Assembly: GCF_030247195.1 (NCBI RefSeq)
Contig: NC_080672.1
Location: forward strand, 28,279,906-28,343,905
Length of the DNA: 64,000 nt
DNA from: Topomyia yanbarensis
Taxonomy: Eukaryota; Arthropoda; Insecta; Diptera; Culicidae
Direction: 5' to 3'
Part shown: one piece after another, positions 31,861 through 42,950 of the stretch
Numbering within the stretch: position 1 is the first letter of the stretch
How the letters are laid out: each line of letters begins with the position of its first letter
Translations under genes and position numbers: made by a program
The notes under the pieces: generated by a model
The model's input: only the letters and a program-made list of their open reading frames with translations
Told to the model about the DNA's origin: nothing
The model's database searches: none

Positions 31861-34433
31861 TCTGCAAAAGGAGAGCGGTGGCCTATCTAATCCCTATGTT
31901 ACTTATTCACAAATATAAAACAAACATACGCGAAAATGAACAAAATTTACAAGATAAAGTGAACGGTACCGAATAGTGGTGAGCATAACTTTATATGTCA
32001 AAAAATACACTCTACGGAGTGTATACCTACAAATAGGTATATTTCCACCCAGTGCTAAATTGTAATCATAAGTACGAACTCCTCAAACAACCATAAGAAC
32101 TAAACCCTTGAACATTATTGGCTATACATTTACACTAATGTTGCATTGAAGCTTCATTATAGCTTGAACAATGCTATCAAGCTCTATATTAGTATCATAA
32201 ATGCATAAATGCACAACCGAAACATAGCATTATTGCTTGCTCTGTATAGGTATATAAAACTGATATAAAGCGTACATATATTAGCACAAATGAGTTGCAC
32301 AGACTTGCAAACATAGAAACATTAGAAATTATGACGAACAGTATTATAAGCAAACTTCCGACAAAAAGCGTTGCAATCTTCAATTGTAACGATTAGCTCT
32401 CTTTATAGTTTATAAGTTAGTTTATAAGATATGTTTAGCTCCTTATTCAGAAGACAAGTAGGTTTGAAACATCCTACTGAAAAAAAATACTTAACTGCGA
32501 AAGCATATTATAACTTAATAATAATTAACTGAATCATGTAAACAATAGGGATGAAAAGTCACCACTTGTGGCTGAACACCCAATATACTAAATTAGAAAT
32601 GTAATACAAACAAAACAATATAATCAAATAGAAAATAATATATAAAAAAGCGTACATAATTCCTGGATTTTTAAAGCAAGTATGCTTTACATGTGCATTC
32701 AGTGCCATTATAGTGCAAATATAAAGTTAATGTGTGAACTAAATCCTTGATGGGATATACTTACAACAAATCCAGCACTCACAACGCTACCTTACTGTAT
32801 CGATTTTGTTCGCGGGATTTCGAGAGGCTCGCGAGTACCAACGGGTCTTCGAATTATCGTTAGGAAGAAAAAGACATGGTGTCTCTTCAGAAATCAGAAT
32901 ATATTGGCTTAAATGGCACGTTCCTAGGATGTTAATAATGCTATCGTATATATGATATTTATTCGATATGCAACTTCTCTTGAAGCTTATATCCGGAATA
33001 TTTCAGTTCATTCGAACATATGAAACATAGCCCAGGTAGCAAAAGCAGATTCCTTACCTTGAAGGAGGTTTTCATTTTGTTCATCATACCGAAAAGGAAA
33101 CATGGAAATGGTTGCAAAACCATTGTGGAAAATGACAGCCGATTGAAGCTTTCTAAGTGCCAATATCAGGCTTTCACATTTGACATTTGTATAGTGGTGC
33201 TGTATAATAGCATTCGTAACGCAAAAACGGGCTGTCAATCTCTGTATAGTAAGGCCATTACAAATCTTTTTTAAAAATTATGTCCAAATACAATTTTATA
33301 CAAACAAAAAATAAATATTATATTTATTAAAACAAAAAAATTACCTACATTTTTTTTATTTTACATTTTCCTGCGATCGTTCTCGTGGACGTTTCCGCGG
33401 GGTGATTTCGGATAGCGGGGTGTTTTACTTAAGCAATTCAAGCAAACTTTATTGAATCAATCAAAAGTTCGTAGAAGAAAGGGATGGTTAAGTTTTTCGT
33501 TTTAAATAATTTTCCGAAGAGTACAATTTCTAATAGCGGTTTAATCTTTTTCTAAATTCCCAATAAAAGCTTGAATGATCACTAAGAACTTAATATGAAC
33601 ATTAAGGAGTACTTTTAGGTATTATCCGAAAAGCATGAAAATTGGTCAAAGATGACCCTGCTTGATAACAATGTACAGAAACAGGATTGTAGCATTTTAC
33701 TTATGGACTGGCAAACTTGCGAACGTAAATTCTGTTCATACTATAATTTTTCGAGCTCTAGTGGAAACGGCAGGTTTGGTTTATTGCTTGTGTTTGAAAA
33801 CTTGTAGATTTGTTTTTCTTGTACGTGATAGTCATTTGGCTCTGTTCCGTGTACATCTTCAAAATACTTGCATTTTCCCCCATGTTGTTGTGAAGTCGTA
33901 CAGATTTATGAAACGTGTAGGAATCATCAGTTAATATTTGCCTTTTTCATATAAGGAATGCAATCACTCTGAAACTCGACTTGTCAAGCTAGACCCGGAG
34001 TGTCGAGTGTCATATACCACTAGATTCAGTTCGTCGATATGTGAAAATGTCTGTGTGTGTTTATTATAGTAAAGTTGAAAAGTTTCATAAGTGCATTGAC
34101 AATGGCTGTGACTCACTTTCGTGCATAACCACTTAAAACAGTTCTTACTTTTCTTCCTTCCTTCTGCCCCACGAGACTGCATCAAAGCGTTATATCGTGG
34201 GGAGGCTGATTCGGTCTTGAGATACAGTGAACTCAAAAAATACCATGATCACTGGCACTACCTAGTGGTAGGTCTTTAACAGCTGTTGATCTTCCGAACA
34301 GGTTTTCCGAAGATAGATAGCCTGTACAAGATCGAGATCACGAGATATTTCGAATAGAATGTTCTTTTGTTGAAATTTCAATTTCGCTTGTTCCATTTAC
34401 ATCATTTTAACAATCTATTTCAGCTTTAATGAT
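31861..34433. other. AT-rich non-coding interval
   Basis: 31900-33360 is strongly AT-rich with only chance frames. A minus frame at 33008-33238 is followed on that strand by a good donor-like AAG|GTAAGG near 33052, but the peptide matches nothing I know. No terminal repeats are seen. Confidence 0.35.
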
Positions 34434-34690
34434 TATATGGTCGGTGTTAAGTCAGACCGGACTAAGTCGCAAAATATAAAAAATGAGATAATGATAGCAC
34501 TGGATAAAGAATATCGTCAGCTACATTTGATTTTTGCCAGATTTGAAATATGTTACAATAAACATGAATTATGGTAAAAATTAATTTCCAATCATAATGT
34601 GAAGGAAGCTGAGATTCAAACTTTAAACTCGTTTTTCTCGAAATCAATGTTTTGTCACTTAGTCCGGTCTGACTTAACACCGACCATATA
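34434..34690. mobile_element. TGGTCGG MITE, intact copy
   Basis: The left end TATATGGTCGGTGTTAAGTC and right end gacttaacaccgaccatata are inverted repeats extending about 35 bp inward. Flanking TA fits a Tc1/mariner-type target site. The interior holds a reverse-complement match to the copy at 39151. No coding capacity. Confidence 0.8.
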
Positions 34691-34728
34691 TTGTCCAAGA
34701 CAAGTTATGACAAAATGATACAATAGAG

Positions 34729-35346
34729 CAGTGGTTTTCAACCGAGGGTGAATTCACCCCCAGGGGTGAATTAGACTAATGTAGGGGGTGAATCATGCGG
34801 GGTAAATTTTAACTTGTTATTTTAACATTCCTGTAGAAAACCTTTACATATTGGTTCAGTGAGCCAAGAGTAAAAAGGCAGCCTGAGAGAGTACAAATTG
34901 AAATACTATGGCGTTCACTCAATTGAAAATATTTTTTTCTTTTCTGACAGCGTGGTTATTAATTTTCTCCAAAGGGGTACATGATAAGGATCAATATACT
35001 GCAGGGCCGGCGGAAAGCGTGGGTAGTATGGGTAGTACTACCCACTCGAAAATAACCGAGTGGGAAATTACCCACTCGAAATTTTGAACCATTTTAAAAT
35101 ATTTAGATGTACAACGCATGTATCTCGCACTACACACATTTGAAAACATCGATGTACCACAATTCCATTTGCATAAACGAACGTGATTTAATGTGAACGT
35201 AATGTAAGCGTGTGCATTGCGAAAAGGGAAAAAAATCCTTACTAATGGACCCCTCACCCTATGCTTTCTACCCACTCGGGCGTAAAGTGTTTCGCCGCCC
35301 CTGTACGGAAAGGGGTAAATGGAACGAAAAAGGTTGAAAGCCACTG
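34729..35346. mobile_element. hAT-type MITE with perfect 8-bp target duplication
   Basis: Left terminus CAGTGGTTTTCAACCG and right terminus GGTTGAAAGCCACTG are imperfect inverted repeats of the hAT superfamily pattern. CAATAGAG directly flanks both ends (34721-34728 and 35347-35354), an exact 8-bp target duplication as hAT transposases make. At 618 bp it encodes no transposase. It contains another element at 35002-35303. Confidence 0.88.
35002..35303. mobile_element. Second hAT-like MITE nested inside the first
   Basis: Left end CAGGGCCGGCGGAAAGCG and right end cgccgcccctg form imperfect inverted termini; 'acccactcg' recurs several times and gggtagtactaccc is a palindrome. The flanking 8 bp (atatactg and tacggaaa) do not match, so the boundaries or mobility are less certain. 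Confidence 0.5.
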
Positions 35347-35354
35347 CAATAGAG

Positions 35355-35832
35355 CATACATTCGAGCCGTATAGGTCCGAACAGCTATTCGGTTAATCGC
35401 AGTGGTGAACTTCCGTGAGCCATTTGGCTCCCGTTTCTGTGAGCCATTTAGTTTCTGTTGACGCGAGTCATCTCAGTGAGTCTTTTATTCGTCGGCGGCG
35501 GAATTTCTCCCGATACCGATGCCCGTTGCGTGAGTCATTTAGCTCCCAGTTTTGTCGTAATCTACTCGGATAGTCCATAAATCCTACTCAAATGGCCAAC
35601 CAGTACTAGGCGATGTTGGTTCGGCGATACCGGATGGAGCGTAGCTTCTGGTTCGCTGCTTCCGGTTCGCTGAAAACTCGACGACCAACCGCTGGCGCTT
35701 CACTCGATCTAGTTCATGACGGTGTAACTAGTCTGCTCGCGGGCTTCGGTTCGGCGATTCCAGATGGTTCGTGGTGCCCGGTACACTGGTGCCTCAACCA
35801 AATCTGTGGTTACTATTATAGTCTTCCCCTTA
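35355..35832. other. Non-coding interval with short internal duplications
   Basis: 'gtgagccattt' recurs near 35416 and 35439, and 'ggttcggcgat' recurs near 35619 and 35750. It may be part of an unidentified repeat; no coding evidence. Confidence 0.35.
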
Positions 35833-36590
35833 GGGGCCGTACACAAATGGCGTAGCTTTTTTCGGAGATTTTTGACCCCTCCCTCCCCCTCGTAGCATTT
35901 GGTCACAAAATTCTAACCTCCCCTTCGTAAATAACGTAGCATTTACCTACCCCCTCCCCCTCGTCCCATGAAAAGCGCCCGGGCGATGAAAAAAGATTAC
36001 ATGTTTTTCAATTATTTTAAATACATGTGCTTTCAAAATGTTTGACGACGTTTATCAACATTTTCATTATAACAGCAAATTGCGTGCAAAATAAGCCCAT
36101 TTCATCACAAATATTGTGTTGATAGTTTTGTTTTGAATTTTATGTGTCAAGGGGAGCATAAAGAAAAGTTCTCTCAGTTCACAATCGTGCAGAAGCATAC
36201 GTTCATCTGAATTACTAAATTTTGTTTGGTTGAATCCGAAGAGAAAATTTAATTCAGCTTCCAAACTAGGTCTACTAGTTAGCAACATTAACTAACTAAT
36301 GTAGCAAGTTACATCCGCATACAAAATCTTTTCGTATTTTTGTGAACTTGTAATTCCGCGAATCGTAAAATTTACCTCATAAAAACCGCATCAAAAGTAA
36401 CTTATTAGAATTTAAATTCAGTTTTCTTGGGAAGGGAGGACCATTAAATTGTTTTCTCTAAACAATGGGTTTTAAATTTAATGCTATGTCGCACAACTTC
36501 TGACCCTACCCTCCCCTTCGTCACACTTCGTCACAAATTTAGTATACCCTCCCTACCCCCCAAAATGCTACGTCATTTATGCATGTCCCC
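35833..36590. mobile_element. MITE with GGGGCCGTACACAAATGGCG-type ends
   Basis: The left end ggggccgtacacaaatggcg and the complement of the right end ggggacatgcataaatgacg are clear inverted repeats of about 24 bp continuing into tagc. TTA flanks both sides (35830-35832 and 36591-36593), a plausible 3-bp target duplication. Subterminal 'cctccccctcgt' blocks repeat at both ends in opposite strands. No coding frame. Confidence 0.75.
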
Positions 36591-36593
36591 TTA

Positions 36594-36869
36594 GCATAAT
36601 CGTCGTGACTTTAAAAGTTCGAGTCTATGATATGTTCTCTGACCGCGATTTTCGCCTGTTGCTGTCTTTCGGCTGCTAGTCAACACTGGGTGGGTTACTT
36701 AAGAGCTCTAATTATACAGTGCATTCCATACCAGACATCTACGGAATCACACTGTGCACTTACACTCAACGTAAGTGACAACATATGCAGTTAATCCAAG
36801 CAATCTTTGACTCTGCCTCTTTCAGCTTTCAACTGTCCTACAGGTAATACGCGATTCCTTTCTAGACAA
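36594..36869. other. Short non-coding interval
   Basis: A weak acceptor-donor juxtaposition (cctacag|gtaatac, 36837-36849) is present, but the pyrimidine tract and donor are poorer than at 3367 or 47127. Confidence 0.3.
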
Positions 36870-37378
36870 CAGTTCAGACATTCACAAACACCAGCTCTGT
36901 TTTATGATGGGCAATCGTCTCCGTGGCGAGTGCCTCCAGCTCTTCTAGTGATTCTCCGATTACTTGGAACACCACATTATCCGCGAAACCGAAAATCGTT
37001 ACATCTCTGAGAAGGTTCAGCTTCAATACTCCATCGTACACTGCGTTCCACAGCATCGGGCCGAGGAATGTCAGTCGTAGTTGTCATTCTCCCTTGTCTG
37101 TCTCATAGATCAGTGTTCGGTACTGGAAGAAGCTCTGTAATATCCTGCAGAGTTACTCATGCTGTACAGCGAATGGGCGATTGGTTCCCAGATAGTACTA
37201 TTGAAGCATTCTTCACGTCTAAGCTAACCACCACGCAATAGCGATATCCTTTTCTCTGTTGTCATCACAGATCCCACAACCGTTCAAGTGGAATTCACTG
37301 TAGACCTGCCTATAACGAAGTCGAATTGCATGACATGCCGTTCTCACGGTCCGTGTACTTGGTTAGCTTGTTCAGGAT

Positions 37379-37425
<47 letters not shown>

Positions 37426-38060
37426 ACAGTACCAAGAGGCATATTGACCTATACGCTGGAAGATCTCCAAGTTTTCCTGGCATCGGAAGCAACATCAGCT
37501 TCTGTCGCTTCCAGTTATCGGATCATTCTGAACATATCCGGGTTCTCATATATCGCTTTTTTCAGCGATATATGAGAGGCTGGTACTGGGTCCTTCCACT
37601 CATGACTTTCGCCATCTCGATCAGCTGCTTGTCGGTAATTCTAGCTTCTTCTTCGTGACCATCCTCCTCACTGTACGGCGAAGATTGGTTCAAGTTGCGG
37701 GGAAAACCTTTCAATGGTGACCTCTAGCTTCTCCGGACACCTTTCAGGTGGTGCAGCTGAGCCTTTTATCTTTGCCATGCCAATTTTGTAGGCGTCTCCC
37801 GAGAATTCGCGTAGTCTTTGTGGCATATCTCATCAATACAAGCTTTCTTGATCAGCTCGACTGCTTTGTTAAGAGCGCCTCGTGCAGCTCGTTTCCCTCT
37901 TTCGGTGTCACTACGACCACTCTGACTTCTTCTCCATGCTCGGAATAACGTATACGTAAATCGGTAATCGTCGTATTACAGCCGACGACCGTTTCTTGGT
38001 TTCCCATTTCTCAGTATGGTCGCATTACTCGCCCTTGTTAGTACTGTCATTAACTCGTTC
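36870..38060 (-). pseudogene. R1-like LINE reverse transcriptase remnant
   Basis: Minus-strand frames give, from upstream to downstream, an endonuclease-RT linker (KKAIYENPDMFR), RT start (LMLLPMPGKLGDLPAYRSIC), LLER...VILNKLTKYTDRENGMS, then GYRYCVVVSLDVKNAS, GPMLWNAVYDGVLKLNLL and FGFADNVVFQVIGES. FADN replaces the catalytic FADD, and frameshifts separate the blocks, so it is dead. A (GA)n tract is embedded after LLER. The motif set and order fit R1-clade LINEs. Confidence 0.75.
37381..37424. repeat. (CT)22 microsatellite in LINE
   Basis: An uninterrupted CT repeat of 44 bp. On the minus strand it encodes alternating E and R exactly where the RT reads LLER before VILNKL, so the tract appears to have grown out of a GAGAGA-like codon run of the transposon. 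Confidence 0.95.
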
Positions 38061-38265
38061 GCATTTAGGTTGAAGAGGATGCCCTCAAATTTAAATTCTT
38101 CGACGGACACGTTCTTGTGAAATATCGCTGTTTTCCACTTTCACTCGTTATTCAAACCGTGTCCAGTTACCTTGATGGTCGCTATGGGTATATTCTCGCA
38201 CACTTTTCAGTTCATCTTTCCTGTCACTACGAGGCTACAAACATTAACATGGATAAAGGATTCCC

Positions 38266-38311
<46 letters not shown>

Positions 38312-39148
38312 GGTAAGTGCTGATGGTACCTTTGTTTGTAAGATGTACATTTAGCTTTACTAGAGCCTTCTTGATCGCTGATGGTCAGATAAAGTCCTTT
38401 TGATTCCAGCGTCCTTCTCGACAATTTGGTATTTCTTAGTTCCTGGAATATTTCAGAATTAAAGTCTCTTCGGTTCCTTCGAAAACGGCTAATTCGATTT
38501 TCACAAGCTTTGTCTTAAATGGAAGGTTTAGTAGCAGACTTTGATCTGGTGAAGTTCATACGAATCGCACATATGGGTGCGGAAATACGGTATGAACACT
38601 GCGATCCCAAATTAAATCTTTAAATTTCAAAAGCCTTTCGATAAATCTCATGCATATTGCATATTAAACCACATAAAAATCGCAAGGAGTCTTATGTGAA
38701 TTCAGATTGTTTCCTTATAGAAATTATTTAAGAATGCAACAACCGATCTCTATCGACTGACTGTCCTTCCTTCCGTGAACAGTAAACGTTTCGTTTGATG
38801 TTAGACTGGATCAAAGATTTTATTCGGACGTCCTATCTACCATATTGACCATTCTTGGTCAAAATAAAAAAAAAATCATGGGATGGCAATTTCCAAAACT
38901 ACTAGAATAGTTTTCAATGACGAAAAGCAAAACTCTATGAACGCTATTGTTGTTTTATAAAAAGTGACAATTTTTTTAATTGAGATTATAAAAAAAATAT
39001 TTGCCCCCTGATTTTTGCCAGCGAATTTGAAGGGGGGGGGGGGTGACAGAATTTTTAAAAAAGATTTGTAATGGTCTAATAGCACAATATTTCGCCTTTT
39101 CTGGCATAATACTAGCGTTATATTAGAATATAGGGCTATTTAAGACCT
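38061..39148. other. Non-coding interval with second CT tract
   Basis: A second CT tract lies at 38268-38309. Minus-strand sequence around it may be the upstream (endonuclease side) part of the R1-like LINE, but I cannot identify motifs. 38860-39060 is low-complexity, with a G11 run near 39031. Confidence 0.4.
38268..38309. repeat. (CT)n microsatellite
   Basis: About 21 uninterrupted CT units, starting within ggctctctct. It lies about 890 bp from the other CT tract, probably in the same LINE relic. Confidence 0.95.
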
Positions 39149-39150
39149 TA

Positions 39151-39388
39151 TATGCTCGGTATTAAGTCAGACCAGACTAAGTGACAAAATATTGATTTCG
39201 AGAAAAACTAGTTTAAAGTTTGACATTATAATTGGAAATTAAATTTTGCCATAATTTTTGTTTATTGCTACATATTTCAAATCCGGCAAAAGTCGAAAGT
39301 AGCTGACGAAATTCTTTATCCAGTGCTATCATCATTTCATTTTTGGATGTTTTGGGACTTAGTTCGGTCTGACTTAACACCGACCATA
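39151..39388. mobile_element. TGGTCGG MITE, second copy
   Basis: The left end TATGCTCGGTATTAAGTCAG and the right end gacttaacaccgaccata are inverted repeats. The interior is in opposite orientation to the copy at 34434 (ttgccataatttttg versus its complement). TA precedes the left end; the right flank is TG, probably a mutated TA. Confidence 0.75.
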
Positions 39389-42300
39389 TGTAGATCTGAA
39401 GCAGATATTAGGCTACGTCATAATGATTATAACTTACTTGTGATCATTCAAATGAGAACTCAAGAAACATTAAAGACGCCTGGTTCCAAGACCAAGTTCA
39501 AAATTCTATAACTATATTCATACAAAAGTTATAAAAACCGTTTTTTTTTTAAGGAACACCCTAAAGCTTAAATTTCGATTTGTCGTGCAATGGAGTCTTC
39601 AGAATTTTTTTCAAAAATGTGTTGTACTACAACTTTATCGAAGACAGCCAAGCCCTATCTCGAACGGTTAAAAAGTTCAATTTTAAATCTTGCTAACATT
39701 AGATTTACCTTAGCTTCTGTTTAAACGAAAAAAAAAGCCTTGCAAAGCACAGAAACTTTCCTAAACATATTGTAAGGCTACGTTATTTAGCTTTAGAATA
39801 AAAAGTTTAAATTCCTGCTAAATTTACATTCAGGACCACTGTGCACTGCAACCGACAATTGTAGTGGAGACGCATGGTAATTCAAAACATCACGAAGTAC
39901 CAAGCGTTCACATCAAATCAAAACTCTAATGAAATTCGGAAATTGTGCGTTTCGGACATCACTCTATCATCTAAACGGTAGGGAAGCAATGTATTAACCG
40001 GAACCACCTATCGTGCAACATTCAAAAATTATATTAACTGCCATACCTGCTAGATGTTAGCGTTATCAATTTCGACACTCTGTGATTGATCCCGGCTGAT
40101 AACTGTAAATCGGACCCAATTTATCGAACCAAAGGTGAGCGAACTCAAGCAAACCCTAACCACTGCAACAATGATAATTAAGCCATGCTCGAGTAGCACC
40201 TTAAAAAAGCTTTCCTCTCGCTTTGATATACCTACCTACATATATATTCGATGGTTTGTCTTACTTTGGTCAGAGTAGATACCGGTTGGGAAGGGGCGAC
40301 GCCGTGGGTTGACCTGGGAGAGGACGTTATCGTGTGTTGGTATTGCACGCAGGCACACTATGATCATCGTCAGATCGAAGCAACAGCAGGAACGGTTCGG
40401 AAATGGGAATGGTAGCGTCTATTAAAAGCTTCCTGAAATGCAATTTGATTGTGTGCAAACACCATCACACACTGATGCGTGTGTGTATGTGTTGGTTGGT
40501 ACCGAAATCGCTATAGTATTGGCGGTAGTAGATTTCAGCAAATGCAGAAATATGACACTTGCTTGCAGGTGAGACTGTGTGCGCTTGTTTTTGCACTCGT
40601 TGCGAAAAGCTCCCATGTGTCGTTTCATATTTGTGCTGATGAGTTCGAGAATTTGCTACCCAAGAGGGGGATTCGCTCGGGAAAACTTGAGTGGGGCAGT
40701 TTAGTCAGTGAGAATACTTGCAACGCGAAAGAGTATCGTTATCGTCGCTGTTGCAGCTCGCCGATCTGTTCCCGAGCAGGAGGAGTGACATCTTGTACTC
40801 TACTCTATTCACCGATGCATTCTACTGGAGGAGCCGAGCTAAGCTAACTCTGAACAGTATCTAGTGACGTGTTTGGAATGTTTTTATTATTCGGGGATCG
40901 TACGGTTTGCTTGTGCGCTGTTCCGTTCGCGTGGACATATTAGACAACAGCATTGCTGAACAAACAACCTGTTATGGATTGAAATTTGAAGCTTAAACCA
41001 GTGATGAGACCTATGAGGAGTACTGTTGACTAGTATCGGTAACACTTCATCGTGTTGTAAGCAATTCCGCAAACGCCAATACGCTGATTTCGCAACATTT
41101 TTGTATGCAGTCGTGTTCGTGGTTGTTTACAGTTTGTGTTCAGTCTACCCGAAGAATCAAAGTGTCGAAGAGTTCCGAAGTAGTGTATAGCAAAAAAAAT
41201 CTGTGACGGTAGTGGGAACAACACAACGAATAAGAATCTCACGCACTCGTCGACAAAGACTAACTTCTAATGGTGTTAGTTGTTTATTCAAAACAAGTGA
41301 TTTTGTGTTTAGCGACTGAAGTGATTTCGGGGCTACCAAACAAACGCGTCATACACCAGACGCACAAGCTGCAGAAGAAGCGTAGTTGATTCAGATAACG
41401 TAGATCGTTGAACTCTTGACGCAGTATTGCTACATGTGGATCATTTTGACGCGATGATTAGGGCAAGTCGAAGCAATCAACGGTAGGTTCTTCGGATGCT
41501 AGCAACACTGCTCGTATGGTCTAAGTAGCGCCAGTAGCTACCTCTAAATGCTCACTTATCACGCTCCTACTGTCGATCACGTTTCCCTGTACTAAACCAC
41601 CCATCCTTTCTGCCTCCATTGCGTTGTGATTCAGGCAACCATCACATCAGCTCTGAAAAGTATAAACACAAAGAGCGTTGTTTACAAAGTTCGGTTTCTC
41701 TACCAACACTGCTAAAAAGCAAAGTGCCTAGCCGAAGTCAACTGAAACCAGTTGAATTAGTAGTTGTTTAAAGGAGAAAAAAATAATTACAATTTGTTAT
41801 CAGCGTAAATAGAAACCCAAACTAAACATCACCAGAGCTGTGTGTGATACGTTCTACTTACTCGGGCAGCTTCTAAGTACGTCCATTATAGGTTACGGCA
41901 TTGGCAGTGCTACCGCCCCATTTCAAATGTTGGCTGATTCGGGCCCCCCTGTTCCCCCGCTTTCGACGGCTGTTAGCCACTTTAACTTTACGATGGTGAT
42001 CCGGAAGTCGCTGTGTCATTGACACTTTTTTTTCTGTTGACTTTTTTTCCATTCGCCGGGCGGGGCAGGCAAAGTCGTCGCGCCGAAGTAGGCCATGTGT
42101 TGCATTCCGTCGTTTCCATCATCACCGGTTTCTATCAGCTCGGTCTGTCAGTCAGTAAGCAAAGCCAGCATACATATCACCACGGTCGCGCACGATATGA
42201 AGCAGGCGCTGACGGATTATCATCTGTATCGGGGATGCATGGAGACAGGGTTGTAGCTACTGCATGGAACTGACTGATTCTTTTTCGGCTGGTTGGGAGC

Positions 42301-42720
42301 GTGGGAAAGCTTATTTCAGCTGAGGCAAATGGATGTACTATGGGAATCTTCTCTGCTTAACAGTCTCCGAAAGCAGCAAAAATGATTTATCACTATAATT
42401 CTGACGTTTCGGTGATTTATTCCACCTTTTTCAAGGAATCTAAAATTTGAAATTGATTTTAACATTGGTAATTCATTCTGCTATCAGGCGTTGCATTTTC
42501 TGGTTTTGGATCACTATTTTAAACTACATCTCTTCTACAAAGATTACGTATTACTCGTTCAAAACCACGAAAAAAGTTATTAACTGATGTTTCGCTGGAG
42601 TTTAATATAATTTTTTTACACGAATTTATTTTTTTTACAAACTTTGTTGGTATCAAAACTAATACCATTTCGAAACTTTACAAAGGAACTAAAATGTTCC
42701 ACATTGATCTAAATGTACTA
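39389..42720. other. Mostly unique non-coding DNA
   Basis: 39390-40200 is AT-rich. 40250-41830 is more balanced, apparently non-repetitive sequence. Around 41090-41480 the style resembles an insect 5' UTR (initiator-like ttcagtct near 41140 and possible donor aacg|gtaggt near 41485), but there is no coding frame to anchor it. No domain was recognised in any frame. Confidence 0.35.
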
Positions 42721-42950
42721 AATTGAATCCCGCATTCTTTGAATCCCGAATTATTTGAATCTCGGATGTTTTGAACCCCAAATTCTTTGAATTACGGATT
42801 CTTGGAATGCAGGGTTCTTTGAATGCCGCGTTCCTTAAATTCTGGGTTCTTTGAATCCCGGATTCTTTAAAGGCCGGATTCATTGAATTCCGGAATTTTT
42901 GAATCTCGGATTCTTCGAATCCATGATTCTTTGAATAACTTTCAGGATTC
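42721..42950. repeat. Satellite, 16-bp unit variant
   Basis: Degenerate tandem units of about 16 bp, ggattctttgaatccc, with a 3-T loop. It leads directly into the 18-bp array and is more diverged, so it may be the older edge of the same satellite. Confidence 0.7.

Noticed and set aside
36837..36849. Third recursive splice site (cctacag|gtaatac)
   Set aside because: Poor donor (GTAATA), a mixed tract with an upstream AG, and location at the edge of a LINE relic.
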